Assembly: GCA_021160765.1 (NCBI GenBank)
Contig: JAGHBW010000099.1
Span: 1 to 5,420 of the forward strand
Reading direction: 5' to 3'
Source of the DNA: Thermoplasmata archaeon
GTDB taxonomy: Archaea > Thermoplasmatota > Penumbrarchaeia > Penumbrarchaeales > EX4484-36
DNA length: 5,420 bases
Shown: in pieces, positions 1 to 5,420 of the stretch
Numbering within the stretch: position 1 is the stretch's first letter
Layout: every line of letters begins with the position of its first letter
Notes under the pieces: model-generated
Seen by the model: the letters and a program-made list of their open reading frames with translations, nothing else
What the model was told of the DNA's origin: nothing
The model's database searches: none
Program-made: the position numbers and the translations under genes

Positions 1-584
1 AGGGAGGCTAGAAGGTCCCTGGTGGAGTTCTCCACCTCAGGAAGGGAGAGTGCGATCATACCTGCCATCTTCCCCCTCATCATTTCTGGGCTCCCGGTAA
101 GCCCCTCAGTCATATACCTTTCAAAGGTTTCATTTATGGCTTGAAGCATTGAAGTTAGCATCTCCTGGGTCATGTTTTCAACAGTCTCGGAGAGCTTCTG
201 TATGAGTATTATTTGAGCGAGAAGGTCTGCTACGCTCATTACATCCTCTGTTGACCCACTTCTCAGATTCGCCCTTATCGTCTCATCCTCATACAATTTC
301 TTTTCCACCTCTAAAATGTCAGCCATGTTCTCTGGGGTAATTATATTGTCCCTTTTGTCAGCACTCCTGGCGAATATTGAGAGGTGATAGGTGGATGTAA
401 ACTTCTCCTGGATCTCCCTGTCCGCCTTGGACTCCTTCAAATTGGGGATAAAGTCATTCTCGTTCATCCTGGACTCCATACCTATGATCACATAAGCGGA
501 CACGAGAAGTGCTGTTATAGCAACCACTATGATGACCGTCATATATGGGCGTCTGGCAATGAAACCACCAAGTCCCTTCAACAT
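1..584 (-). CDS. RND/MMPL-family membrane transporter, N-terminal part (partial)
   Basis: Only the first 194 residues are in the window; the gene continues past the left edge. Seen: a short basic N-terminus (FIARRP near residues 8-13), one strong hydrophobic helix at about residues 14-35, then a long soluble stretch starting with an acidic, Asp/Pro-containing segment (NENDFIPNLKESKADREIQEKF, split here as NENDFIPN then LKESKADREIQEKF). A later segment (ITPENMADILEVEKKL, about 81-96) is followed by Met-rich helices. This order (basic tail, TM1, large extracytoplasmic loop) is typical of archaeal RND-superfamily proteins of the HAE3/MMPL type, which use proton motive force to move lipids or hydrophobic compounds. 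The substrate cannot be told. The ATG at 584 is supported by a Shine-Dalgarno GGGAGG at 592-597, seven bases upstream. Immediately upstream lie a palindrome and a TATA box, suggesting repressor control. The catalytic Asp residues of TM4 lie outside the window, so the family call rests on the N-terminal architecture. Confidence 0.82.
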   Translation of the reverse strand, partial: MLKGLGGFIARRPYMTVIIVVAITALLVSAYVIIGMESRMNENDFIPNLKESKADREIQEKFTSTYHLSIFARSADKRDNIITPENMADILEVEKKLYEDETIRANLRSGSTEDVMSVADLLAQIILIQKLSETVENMTQEMLTSMLQAINETFERYMTEGLTGSPEMMRGKMAGMIALSLPEVENSTRDLLAS

Positions 585-602
585 TTTATCGCCTCCCTGA
601 AG

Positions 603-620
603 TATGTCGGTACCGACATA
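603..620. promoter_or_regulatory. Perfect 18-bp palindrome, candidate repressor operator
   Basis: TATGTCGGTACCGACATA is self-complementary over all 18 bases. It starts 19 bases upstream of the transporter ATG and lies between the minus-strand TATA box (631-640) and the Shine-Dalgarno element (592-597). The expected transcription start, about 25 bases from the TATA box, falls near its centre. In archaea a site here usually blocks polymerase recruitment or start, so a dimeric repressor (TetR-, MarR- or ArsR-like) controlling the efflux gene is the natural reading. No regulator gene is recognised in the window. Confidence 0.6.
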
Positions 621-630
621 TATGGACTTT

Positions 631-640
631 CTATTTAAAG
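631..640 (-). promoter_or_regulatory. TATA box for the RND-type transporter
   Basis: Read on the minus strand the sequence is CTTTAAATAG, a good archaeal box A. It is about 47 bases upstream of the ATG at 584, giving a predicted start near 609-611 and a leader of roughly 26 bases that contains the GGGAGG ribosome binding site. Confidence 0.55.
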
Positions 641-706
641 ATGTATTCAACAGAACCAGAAACTGATTTTCACACACACCAGGCACATCACCCGGGGTAC
701 CGTAAA

Positions 707-716
707 CTTTATAAAA
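707..716 (+). promoter_or_regulatory. Possible TATA box (distal) for the 65-residue gene
   Basis: CTTTATAAAA preceded by GTAAA resembles a TATA box with an upstream purine-rich BRE. It would start transcription near 738, giving a leader of about 43 bases. It competes with the proximal TATA element at 742-750; the sequence does not decide which is used, and both could be. Confidence 0.35.
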
Positions 717-724
717 CGATTAAA

Positions 725-740
725 GAAAATTCAGATTTTC
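725..740. promoter_or_regulatory. Inverted repeat next to the TATA box, candidate regulator site
   Basis: GAAAATTCAGATTTTC has 6-base arms (GAAAAT / ATTTTC) around a 4-base spacer. One mismatch outward, two more bases pair on each side. It ends two bases before the proximal TATA box, where an activator or a TFB-blocking repressor would bind; if the distal TATA box is used it would instead lie over the start site. The AT-rich composition makes chance a real alternative. Confidence 0.35.
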
Positions 741-741
741 C

Positions 742-750
742 TTTATATAT
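742..750 (+). promoter_or_regulatory. TATA box (proximal) for the 65-residue gene
   Basis: TTTATATAT lies about 35 bases upstream of the ATG at 781, giving a start near 772 and a very short leader. The same TTTATATA element, at nearly the same distance, precedes the CDF transporter gene, which supports it as the usual promoter form of this genome. Confidence 0.5.
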
Positions 751-770
751 ACTGCTTATAGGTTAATATT

Positions 771-776
771 GGTGAT
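771..776 (+). promoter_or_regulatory. Ribosome binding site GGTGAT deciding the 781 start
   Basis: GGTGAT matches the 3' half of the archaeal anti-Shine-Dalgarno partner (AGGAGGTGAT) and sits four bases before the ATG at 781. It therefore favours that ATG over the in-frame TTG at 769, which would lie across the binding site. Confidence 0.5.
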
Positions 777-780
777 AACA

Positions 781-978
781 ATGGTCGTGGTAAAGAAAAA
801 GGTAAGCGGGCGTGACCTAAGAGGTGTGGAAAACGAAGAACTCATGCTCAACCTCAAGGTGAACCTTCAGATACTTTTAGACGACCCAACTCTTCCCTCA
901 TTCCACCGGAGGTTTTTAAAGAAGAGCCTCAAAATAGTAGAGCAGATGATGGGGGAGGAGGATTACTCACTGGACTGA
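781..978 (+). CDS. Small conserved-looking protein of unknown function (65 aa)
   Basis: The product is a 65-residue soluble protein: a basic start (VVVKKKVSGRDLRG), then a helical region with a DDPTLPSFHRRF turn at about residues 34-45 and an amphipathic helix (LKKSLKIVEQMM), ending in an acidic tail. The helix - D(D/T)xxxP - RR - helix layout resembles the small archaeal UPF0147 family, whose members are short two-helix proteins of unknown role, but the match is by eye and weak. The start is set by GGTGAT at 771-776 and by TATA-like elements upstream. The stop overlaps the convergent 227-residue gene by 16 bases. No function is proposed. That it is a real gene rests on promoter, ribosome binding site and plausible composition. 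Confidence 0.65.
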   Translation: MVVVKKKVSGRDLRGVENEELMLNLKVNLQILLDDPTLPSFHRRFLKKSLKIVEQMMGEEDYSLD

Positions 979-1646
979 ACCTCTCCCCCCCTTCCCTCAA
1001 GGAACTTTGTCAGTATGTCCAGGGTAAGAAGGAGATCAAGACACATGAACTGCTTATCTCCCCCTGTGTATGCCGAGGTTACCTCCAAGATCTTCTCGGA
1101 GACCTCCCGGTATGTGTCTGACAGTGCCTCGTTGCCGTTCCACTTAAGGCGATAGAAGACCTCGGAGAAGGAAAGAAGTTGATTTTTCCGCGCCGCAACG
1201 TGTATGTGGAAAAGCTTCCACTCCCTCATCTTCTCAAGATATTCCTTCGGGAACCGGACCTTTTCCCCCTTTATCTCCACACCATCCACCTCCTTAAGTG
1301 CCGCTCCCACCTCCCAGGGGTCTGCACCTGACCTTGAAGCAAGCTCTTTTATCTCCACTTCCACATCCTCTTCAAAGGGGGGTATCCAATACGGTCCGCT
1401 GAAAAACGCTGTTGCAGGGAGATAATGGTTATCTTTTTGATAAAGATCCCGAAGTCTTTCCTCATCCAGTGTTGTTTTTACGTCAATCCAGCCTCCATCG
1501 TCATCTATTTTAATAGTGGCCATTGACAGCGCCTCAAGTTCTGCAGCGAAGTGTAATAAAAACTCCTTCACATCCCTCTCCAGCTCCTCTTCAAGATTCC
1601 TGCCTTCCTCTGTACTGACTACCATAGGGTGTAGGGATTGTTCCAT
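963..1646 (-). CDS. Hypothetical acidic protein, 227 aa, possible winged-helix segment
   Basis: I do not recognise this protein. It is soluble, rich in Glu/Asp and Lys, with no signal peptide or membrane helix. Residues about 15-45 look like a long amphipathic helix, possibly a coiled coil, followed by a short beta segment (ATIKIDDDGGWIDVKTTL). Residues about 97-130 (EIKELASRSGADPWEVGAALKE, seen as EIKELASRSGADPWEV then GAALKEVDGVEIKGEKVRF) read like helix-turn-helix plus wing, an inference only. The C-terminal third is helical, with a Phe/Leu-rich stretch near the end (FMCLDLLLTLDILTKFL). No metal-binding or catalytic motif stands out. The ATG at 1646 is the first in-frame start after a stop; the Shine-Dalgarno-like run at 1661-1675 is 15-21 bases away, farther than usual, so Met8 (1625) remains possible. 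It is transcribed divergently from the CDF gene and converges on the 65-residue gene. Confidence 0.7.
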   Translation of the reverse strand: MEQSLHPMVVSTEEGRNLEEELERDVKEFLLHFAAELEALSMATIKIDDDGGWIDVKTTLDEERLRDLYQKDNHYLPATAFFSGPYWIPPFEEDVEVEIKELASRSGADPWEVGAALKEVDGVEIKGEKVRFPKEYLEKMREWKLFHIHVAARKNQLLSFSEVFYRLKWNGNEALSDTYREVSEKILEVTSAYTGGDKQFMCLDLLLTLDILTKFLEGRGGEVQSSE

Positions 1647-1713
1647 AACATAATTATTTTTCCCTCTCCTCCACCGGGGGCATAAAAACAGAGTGCAGAA
1701 AAAACGGTGATTT

Positions 1714-1724
1714 CTTTATATATG
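1714..1724. promoter_or_regulatory. Shared, symmetric TATA element between divergent genes
   Basis: CTTTATATATG reads as TTTATATA rightward and CATATATAAAG leftward. Rightward it predicts a start near 1744, so the CDF mRNA (ATG 1748) would be leaderless or nearly so. Leftward it predicts a start near 1692, giving the 227-residue gene a leader of about 45 bases containing the GGTGGAGGAGAGGGA run. No other good leftward TATA box is seen in the gap. Confidence 0.5.
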
Positions 1725-1747
1725 GGTAGAACTCTTGTGAGAGATTG

Positions 1748-2617
1748 ATGGAAAAAAGCGGGAAAGGTGTACTGCTCTGGGTGGTCCTACTCAACCTTGC
1801 CATTATTGTATCGGAGATATACTTCAGCGCTGTAAGTAATTCCGTGGCTCTGCTCTCGGATGCCATGCACAACACCGGTGACATATCAGCCCTTCTTCTG
1901 GCCCTGGCCGCCGCAACCCTTTCAGAGAGGAAGGCCACCAAGAAGAAGACCTTCGGCTACAGCAGAGCGGAGATAATAGCAGCGGAGATAAACTCCCTTT
2001 TGATACTCGCCGTCGCCCTTTTTTTGGTGTACGAATCGCTGAAAAAGATTACTCATCCCTCTGAGATAAAGGGAAGACTTGTTATGCTTGTTGCATCCAT
2101 TGCGCTTGCGGGAAATGTGGCATCCGCTCTTATTTTGAGGGAGGGGTCAGAGCACAACATCAACCGTAAGGGTGCTTATCTCCACATGGTTGCTGATGCA
2201 GGGACCTCGTTGGCTGTGGTTGGTGGCGGCGCTGCTTCCTATTTTTTTGGCTTAAACATCGTTGATCCGTTAATAGGGATCGGCGTTGCAGTTGTGATAT
2301 TTATAGGAGGAATGAGGCTCTTTATGGAGGCGGTTCACATCCTTATGGAAGGGGCTCCTGATGTTGATGTGGAGGAGATAAGGAAGAAGGCACTCAAGAT
2401 TGAGGGTGTGAAGGACATGCACTCCATAAGGTGCTGGAAGTTGTCTGACAAGGAGGCGTACTTTGTGGGCCACCTGGTGGTTTCCGCACGTTCCCTCAAA
2501 GACGCTGTCGGAATAAGAAAAAGTGTGGAGAGGTGCATTAAAAAGGAGGGAATAACCAACGTGACCTTGCAGATTGAAAGCGCTGAGGAGTGTGGTGAGA
2601 AAGCAAATGTTTTATAG
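1748..2617 (+). CDS. CDF-family divalent metal cation exporter (zinc type)
   Basis: A 289-residue cation diffusion facilitator, the usual length for the family; these inner-membrane dimers exchange cytoplasmic Zn2+ (or Cd2+, Fe2+, Co2+) for protons. Six membrane helices are visible at about 8-29, 32-57, 79-98, 111-130, 144-168 and 174-199. The metal site is complete: HNTGD in TM2 (His41, Asp45) and HMVAD in TM5 (His146, Asp150), the HxxxD/HxxxD quartet associated with zinc selectivity; Asp38 precedes it in the LLSDAMH motif. The TM2-TM3 loop carries the family's FGYSRAE segment (69-75). There is no His-rich loop between TM4 and TM5. The cytoplasmic ferredoxin-like domain (about 205-280) has VKDMHSIRCW and GHLVV, with His225 and His242 where this domain often binds metal. 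The ATG at 1748 has no clear Shine-Dalgarno, consistent with a leaderless transcript; the adjoining TTG at 1745 is less likely. It is 54 bases upstream of ileS. Confidence 0.95.
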   Translation: MEKSGKGVLLWVVLLNLAIIVSEIYFSAVSNSVALLSDAMHNTGDISALLLALAAATLSERKATKKKTFGYSRAEIIAAEINSLLILAVALFLVYESLKKITHPSEIKGRLVMLVASIALAGNVASALILREGSEHNINRKGAYLHMVADAGTSLAVVGGGAASYFFGLNIVDPLIGIGVAVVIFIGGMRLFMEAVHILMEGAPDVDVEEIRKKALKIEGVKDMHSIRCWKLSDKEAYFVGHLVVSARSLKDAVGIRKSVERCIKKEGITNVTLQIESAEECGEKANVL

Positions 2618-2618
2618 A
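2609..2618 (+). promoter_or_regulatory. Possible TATA box for ileS
   Basis: GTTTTATAGA overlaps the last codons and stop of the CDF gene. It would place a start near 2639 and leave a leader of roughly 33 bases before the ileS ATG. The match is moderate, so ileS may also be read through from the CDF promoter. Confidence 0.35.
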
Positions 2619-2621
2619 GAA

Positions 2622-2633
2622 GGGAAATTTCCC
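2622..2633. promoter_or_regulatory. 12-bp palindrome upstream of ileS
   Basis: GGGAAATTTCCC is a perfect palindrome lying between the candidate ileS TATA box and its predicted start, four bases after the CDF stop codon. It could be a protein-binding site. As RNA it has no proper loop and no U-run follows, so it is a poor terminator. Confidence 0.3.
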
Positions 2634-2671
2634 CCTGTTCAGTGAAATTAAGCCTTCCTTGGGGAATTGAA

Positions 2672-5420
2672 ATGAACAATAAGGAAACAGGACACTTAAG
2701 GGATCCCATTGTGCAGAACGAGGAGGAGATACTGAGGTACTGGAAGGAGAACAATCTTTTCAAAAAGAGCCTGGAGAGGAACAGAGGTGGACCCTATTTC
2801 AGATTTCTGGAAGGCCCCCCCACAGCCAATGCACCCCCCGGGGTGCACCATATCTACGCTAGGACTGTGAAGGACATTATTAATAAGCACAGGGCGATGA
2901 AAGGATATTACGTTCCGAGGATGGGTGGGTGGGACTGTCACGGGCTTCCTGTTGAGATTTCAGTTGAGAGGGAGCTTGGCATACAGAGTAAGGAGGAGAT
3001 AGAAAAGTACGGGGTGGAGAAGTTTATTGAAAGGTGCAAGAAGAGCGTATTCACACACATAGAGGACTGGAGCAGAGCAACGGAGAGAATGGGGTATTTC
3101 TTAGATCTGAATAACCCCTATATAACAATGGACAAGAACTACATGGAGTCGGTCTGGTGGTCCCTTAAGACCCTCTGGGAGAGGGGTCTTCTATATCAGG
3201 ATTACTCCATTGTTCCATACTGTCCCAGATGCGGAACACCCCTCTCCTCCCACGAGGTGGCCCAGGGCTACAGGGATGTAACCGAGCCTTCCATTTACGT
3301 TAAGTTTAAGGTGGAGGGTGAGGAGAACCTCTATTTTCTAGCGTGGACTACAACGCCATGGACTCTCATCTCCAACGTTGCCCTTGCGGTGAATCCTGAT
3401 TTCAGGTATGTTGAGGTGGACGTTGGGGGGGAAAGGTTGATATTGGCAGAAGGGAGGCTGAAGGAGGTTCTTGGGGAGGATGGGTACACCGTAATAAGGA
3501 GCTTTGAAGGATCGGAGATGGAGGGGAAGAGGTACAGACCTCTCTACAACTTCCGGGATCTGGGCTTTGACGCACATTTTGTAATCCTTGGCGATTTTGT
3601 CTCTCTGGAGGAGGGTACAGGAATAGTTCACATAGCTCCAGCCTTTGGAGAAGAGGACTTTGAGGTGGGGAAGATATACTCCCTGCCAGTTCTCCAGTTA
3701 GTGAATGAAAAAGGGGAGTTTGTCCAGGAGGTGGAACCGTGGAGGGGTATGTTTGTAAAGGATGCTGACCCGCTCATAATAGAGGACTTAAGAAAGAGGG
3801 GTCTTCTTTTCAGAGTGGTGGACTACACCCACACCTATCCCTTCTGCTGGAGGTGTGGAACACCCCTGCTTTATTACGCCAGAGACGCATGGTTCATAAA
3901 AATGTCCTCTTTGAGGGATAAACTACTTGAGAACAACGAGAAGATCAACTGGGTACCGGATTTCATTAAACACGGAAGGTTTGGGAACTTCCTGAAGGAG
4001 GTTAAGGACTGGACATTGAGCAGGGAGAGGTACTGGGGGACTCCACTGCCCATATGGGAGTGTGCAGAGGGTCACAGGGTCTGTGTGGGGAGCATTGAGG
4101 AGCTTGAGGAGCTCTCCGGTGTGAGGGTTGAAGATCTTCACAGGCCAACGGTGGATCCCATAACCTTCCCCTGTCCCAAATGTGGGAAGGAGATGAGAAG
4201 GGTTCCCTACGTAATTGACGTCTGGTATGACTCTGGGTCCGCACCCTTCGCCTCCCTCCACTATCCCTTTGAGAACGAAGAGGAGTTTGAGAGGCAGTTT
4301 CCCCGGGACTACATATCAGAAGCTATAGATCAGACGAGAGGCTGGTTCTACTCTCTCCTTGCAATATCCACAGCGGTGTTTGAGAAGCCTTCATATTTAA
4401 ACGTGATCTGTCTCAATCTGATACTTGATGAGAAAGGAGAGAAGATGTCAAAGAGCAAAGGAAATGTGGTTGATCCATGGGAGGTTTTCAACAACGAAGG
4501 GGCAGACGCTCTTCGGTGGTACCTCCTTGTCACCTCCCCTCCGTGGAAGCCGAAGAACTTCTCAAGAAGTCTGGTTCTTGAGGCTAAGAGAAGGTTTATC
4601 TCTGTTCTCTGGAACGTTTTTACCTTCTACAAAACCTACGCAGAGCTGGATGGATACAGAGGGCGAGGAGAGGAGGAGAGGGTGCCCGTTGAAAGGCGGC
4701 CTGCAGTGGACCGGTGGCTGTTGAGCAGACTCAATCATCTGGTCAAGCAGGTTGACGATCTGCTGATGCAGTACAACTATCATCCCGCTGCCGAAATGAT
4801 AGAGAAGTTCGTATCAGACGACCTCTCCAACTGGTATGTAAGGGTGAACAGGAGGCGGTTCTGGAAGATGGAGAAGGACGACGACAAATACTCGGCGTAC
4901 GACACGCTCCATGAGGCCCTCCACACCCTCTCCAGGCTCCTTGCGCCCTTTGTGGTTTTCATAACGGAGAGGATCTATCAGGAGGTTAGGCTTGAGGGAG
5001 AGCCAGAAAGTGTTCATCTTGCGGATTACCCTGAGGCAGATGAGACAAAGGTGGATGAGTCCCTGATGGAGAGGATGGAGGTTTTAAGAAGGGTTGTGGG
5101 GGCAGGAAGGGAGGCGAGGGCGGCCTCGGGGATAAAGAACCGCCAGCCCCTTAAGGCCGCTTACGTTTCCGGTGGGGGGGAAATATTAAGGGATGTTCTC
5201 AGGGATAAGGAACTTCTCTCCCTTGCGTTGGGTGAACTCAACGTAAAGGCGATAAAAGAGGTCAAGGATGAAGAGATGGTCATTAAAAGGGCATACATTG
5301 ATGGGAAGAAGGCAGGTCCTCGTTTAAGGGGAGCGATGAAGGCAGTAATGGAGGAACTTAAGGGTATGGATCCGGAGGAGGTTTACAGGGCTTTGCAGGA
5401 GAAGGGAAGAATTGAGGTGG
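2672..5420 (+). CDS. ileS: Isoleucyl-tRNA synthetase, type 2-like, with GVHH signature motif (3' partial)
   Basis: Class I aminoacyl-tRNA synthetase that activates isoleucine with ATP and charges tRNA-Ile in the cytoplasm. The window holds 916 codons in one uninterrupted frame; the family is usually a little over 1000 residues, so only the C-terminal end is missing. Seen in order: the catalytic start GPPTANAPPGVHH (48-60) in which HxGH has become GVHH; GGWDCHGLPVE (85-95); zinc-type CPRC (Cys184, Cys187) with SSHEVAQGY; the editing domain with WTTTPWTL (225-232) and HIAPAFGEED ending in Asp329, the conserved editing aspartate; further Cys pairs 392/395, 464/470 and 501/504; DQTRGWFYSLL; KMSKS (591-595); GADALRWYL; the anticodon-binding domain with SNWYVRVNRRRFW; and the RQPLKAA segment. 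The sequence follows the type 2 / eukaryotic-like IleRS pattern. The ATG at 2672 is preceded by GGGGAATTGAA, a weak ribosome binding site. Editing residues look intact, so post-transfer proofreading is expected. Confidence 0.96.
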   Translation, partial: MNNKETGHLRDPIVQNEEEILRYWKENNLFKKSLERNRGGPYFRFLEGPPTANAPPGVHHIYARTVKDIINKHRAMKGYYVPRMGGWDCHGLPVEISVERELGIQSKEEIEKYGVEKFIERCKKSVFTHIEDWSRATERMGYFLDLNNPYITMDKNYMESVWWSLKTLWERGLLYQDYSIVPYCPRCGTPLSSHEVAQGYRDVTEPSIYVKFKVEGEENLYFLAWTTTPWTLISNVALAVNPDFRYVEVDVGGERLILAEGRLKEVLGEDGYTVIRSFEGSEMEGKRYRPLYNFRDLGFDAHFVILGDFVSLEEGTGIVHIAPAFGEEDFEVGKIYSLPVLQLVNEKGEFVQEVEPWRGMFVKDADPLIIEDLRKRGLLFRVVDYTHTYPFCWRCGTPLLYYARDAWFIKMSSLRDKLLENNEKINWVPDFIKHGRFGNFLKEVKDWTLSRERYWGTPLPIWECAEGHRVCVGSIEELEELSGVRVEDLHRPTVDPITFPCPKCGKEMRRVPYVIDVWYDSGSAPFASLHYPFENEEEFERQFPRDYISEAIDQTRGWFYSLLAISTAVFEKPSYLNVICLNLILDEKGEKMSKSKGNVVDPWEVFNNEGADALRWYLLVTSPPWKPKNFSRSLVLEAKRRFISVLWNVFTFYKTYAELDGYRGRGEEERVPVERRPAVDRWLLSRLNHLVKQVDDLLMQYNYHPAAEMIEKFVSDDLSNWYVRVNRRRFWKMEKDDDKYSAYDTLHEALHTLSRLLAPFVVFITERIYQEVRLEGEPESVHLADYPEADETKVDESLMERMEVLRRVVGAGREARAASGIKNRQPLKAAYVSGGGEILRDVLRDKELLSLALGELNVKAIKEVKDEEMVIKRAYIDGKKAGPRLRGAMKAVMEELKGMDPEEVYRALQEKGRIEV

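Noticed and set aside
384..638. 84-residue plus-strand open frame opposite the transporter start
   Set aside because: It runs antisense through the transporter's TM1 and N-terminus and across its promoter palindrome; no promoter or binding site supports it.
769..780. TTG start four codons upstream of the 65-aa gene
   Set aside because: It would overlap the GGTGAT binding site that is correctly placed for the ATG at 781.
1654..1941. 95-residue minus-strand open frame upstream of the 227-aa gene
   Set aside because: It lies opposite the 5' half of the clear CDF gene, has an Arg/Ser-rich composition typical of antisense frames, and has no start signals.
2622..2633. Terminator of the CDF gene
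   Set aside because: The palindrome has no loop and no T-run follows it; no clear terminator is visible between the CDF and ileS genes.
2815..2839. Possible frameshift in C-runs around the IleRS signature motif
   Set aside because: The frame is the same before and after (HIGH region to KMSKS is an exact multiple of three), and the PPGVHH context fits the known GXHH type, so the motif is taken as real.
3923..4261. 112- and 80-residue minus-strand open frames inside ileS
   Set aside because: They are antisense to conserved IleRS sequence, rich in Pro/His/Ser, and have no ribosome binding site or promoter.
4425..4724. 99-residue plus-strand open frame inside ileS
   Set aside because: It is an out-of-frame shadow over the KMSKS and following blocks, which are intact in the ileS frame.

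Overview
The window looks like a chromosomal segment of an archaeon. Start sites are preceded by TATA boxes of the type TTTATATA about 25-35 bases upstream. Some starts carry a Shine-Dalgarno element matching the archaeal 16S 3' end (GGAGG, GGTGAT). Arginine is mostly AGG/AGA and ATA is common for isoleucine, a pattern often seen in thermophilic or euryarchaeal genomes. I cannot name the lineage from sequence alone; a Thermoplasmata-like euryarchaeon is only a guess.

Layout: (1) 1-584, minus strand, is the N-terminal 194 residues of an RND/MMPL-type membrane transporter whose gene runs off the left edge. (2) 585-780 is a divergent intergenic region with a TATA box for each direction, a perfect 18-bp palindrome over the predicted transporter start site, and a second inverted repeat beside the TATA box of the rightward gene. 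(3) 781-978, plus strand, encodes a 65-residue protein of unknown function. (4) 963-1646, minus strand, encodes a 227-residue acidic soluble protein I do not recognise; it converges on and overlaps the small gene by 16 bases. (5) 1647-1747 is a second divergent promoter region built around one symmetric TATA element. (6) 1748-2617, plus, is a CDF-family divalent cation (probably zinc) exporter. (7) 2672-5420, plus, is isoleucyl-tRNA synthetase, open at the right edge (916 residues seen, C-terminal end missing).

The genes do not form one pathway. The two transporters and the synthetase appear to be independent units, each with its own promoter signals; the CDF and ileS genes are co-directional and 54 bases apart, so read-through is possible. 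The most interesting point is in ileS: the class I signature HxGH is replaced by GVHH (residues 57-60). This altered motif is known from a subset of type 2 IleRS enzymes and is associated with very strong mupirocin resistance. I see no CRISPR array, RNA gene, insertion sequence or clear new multi-gene system in the window.
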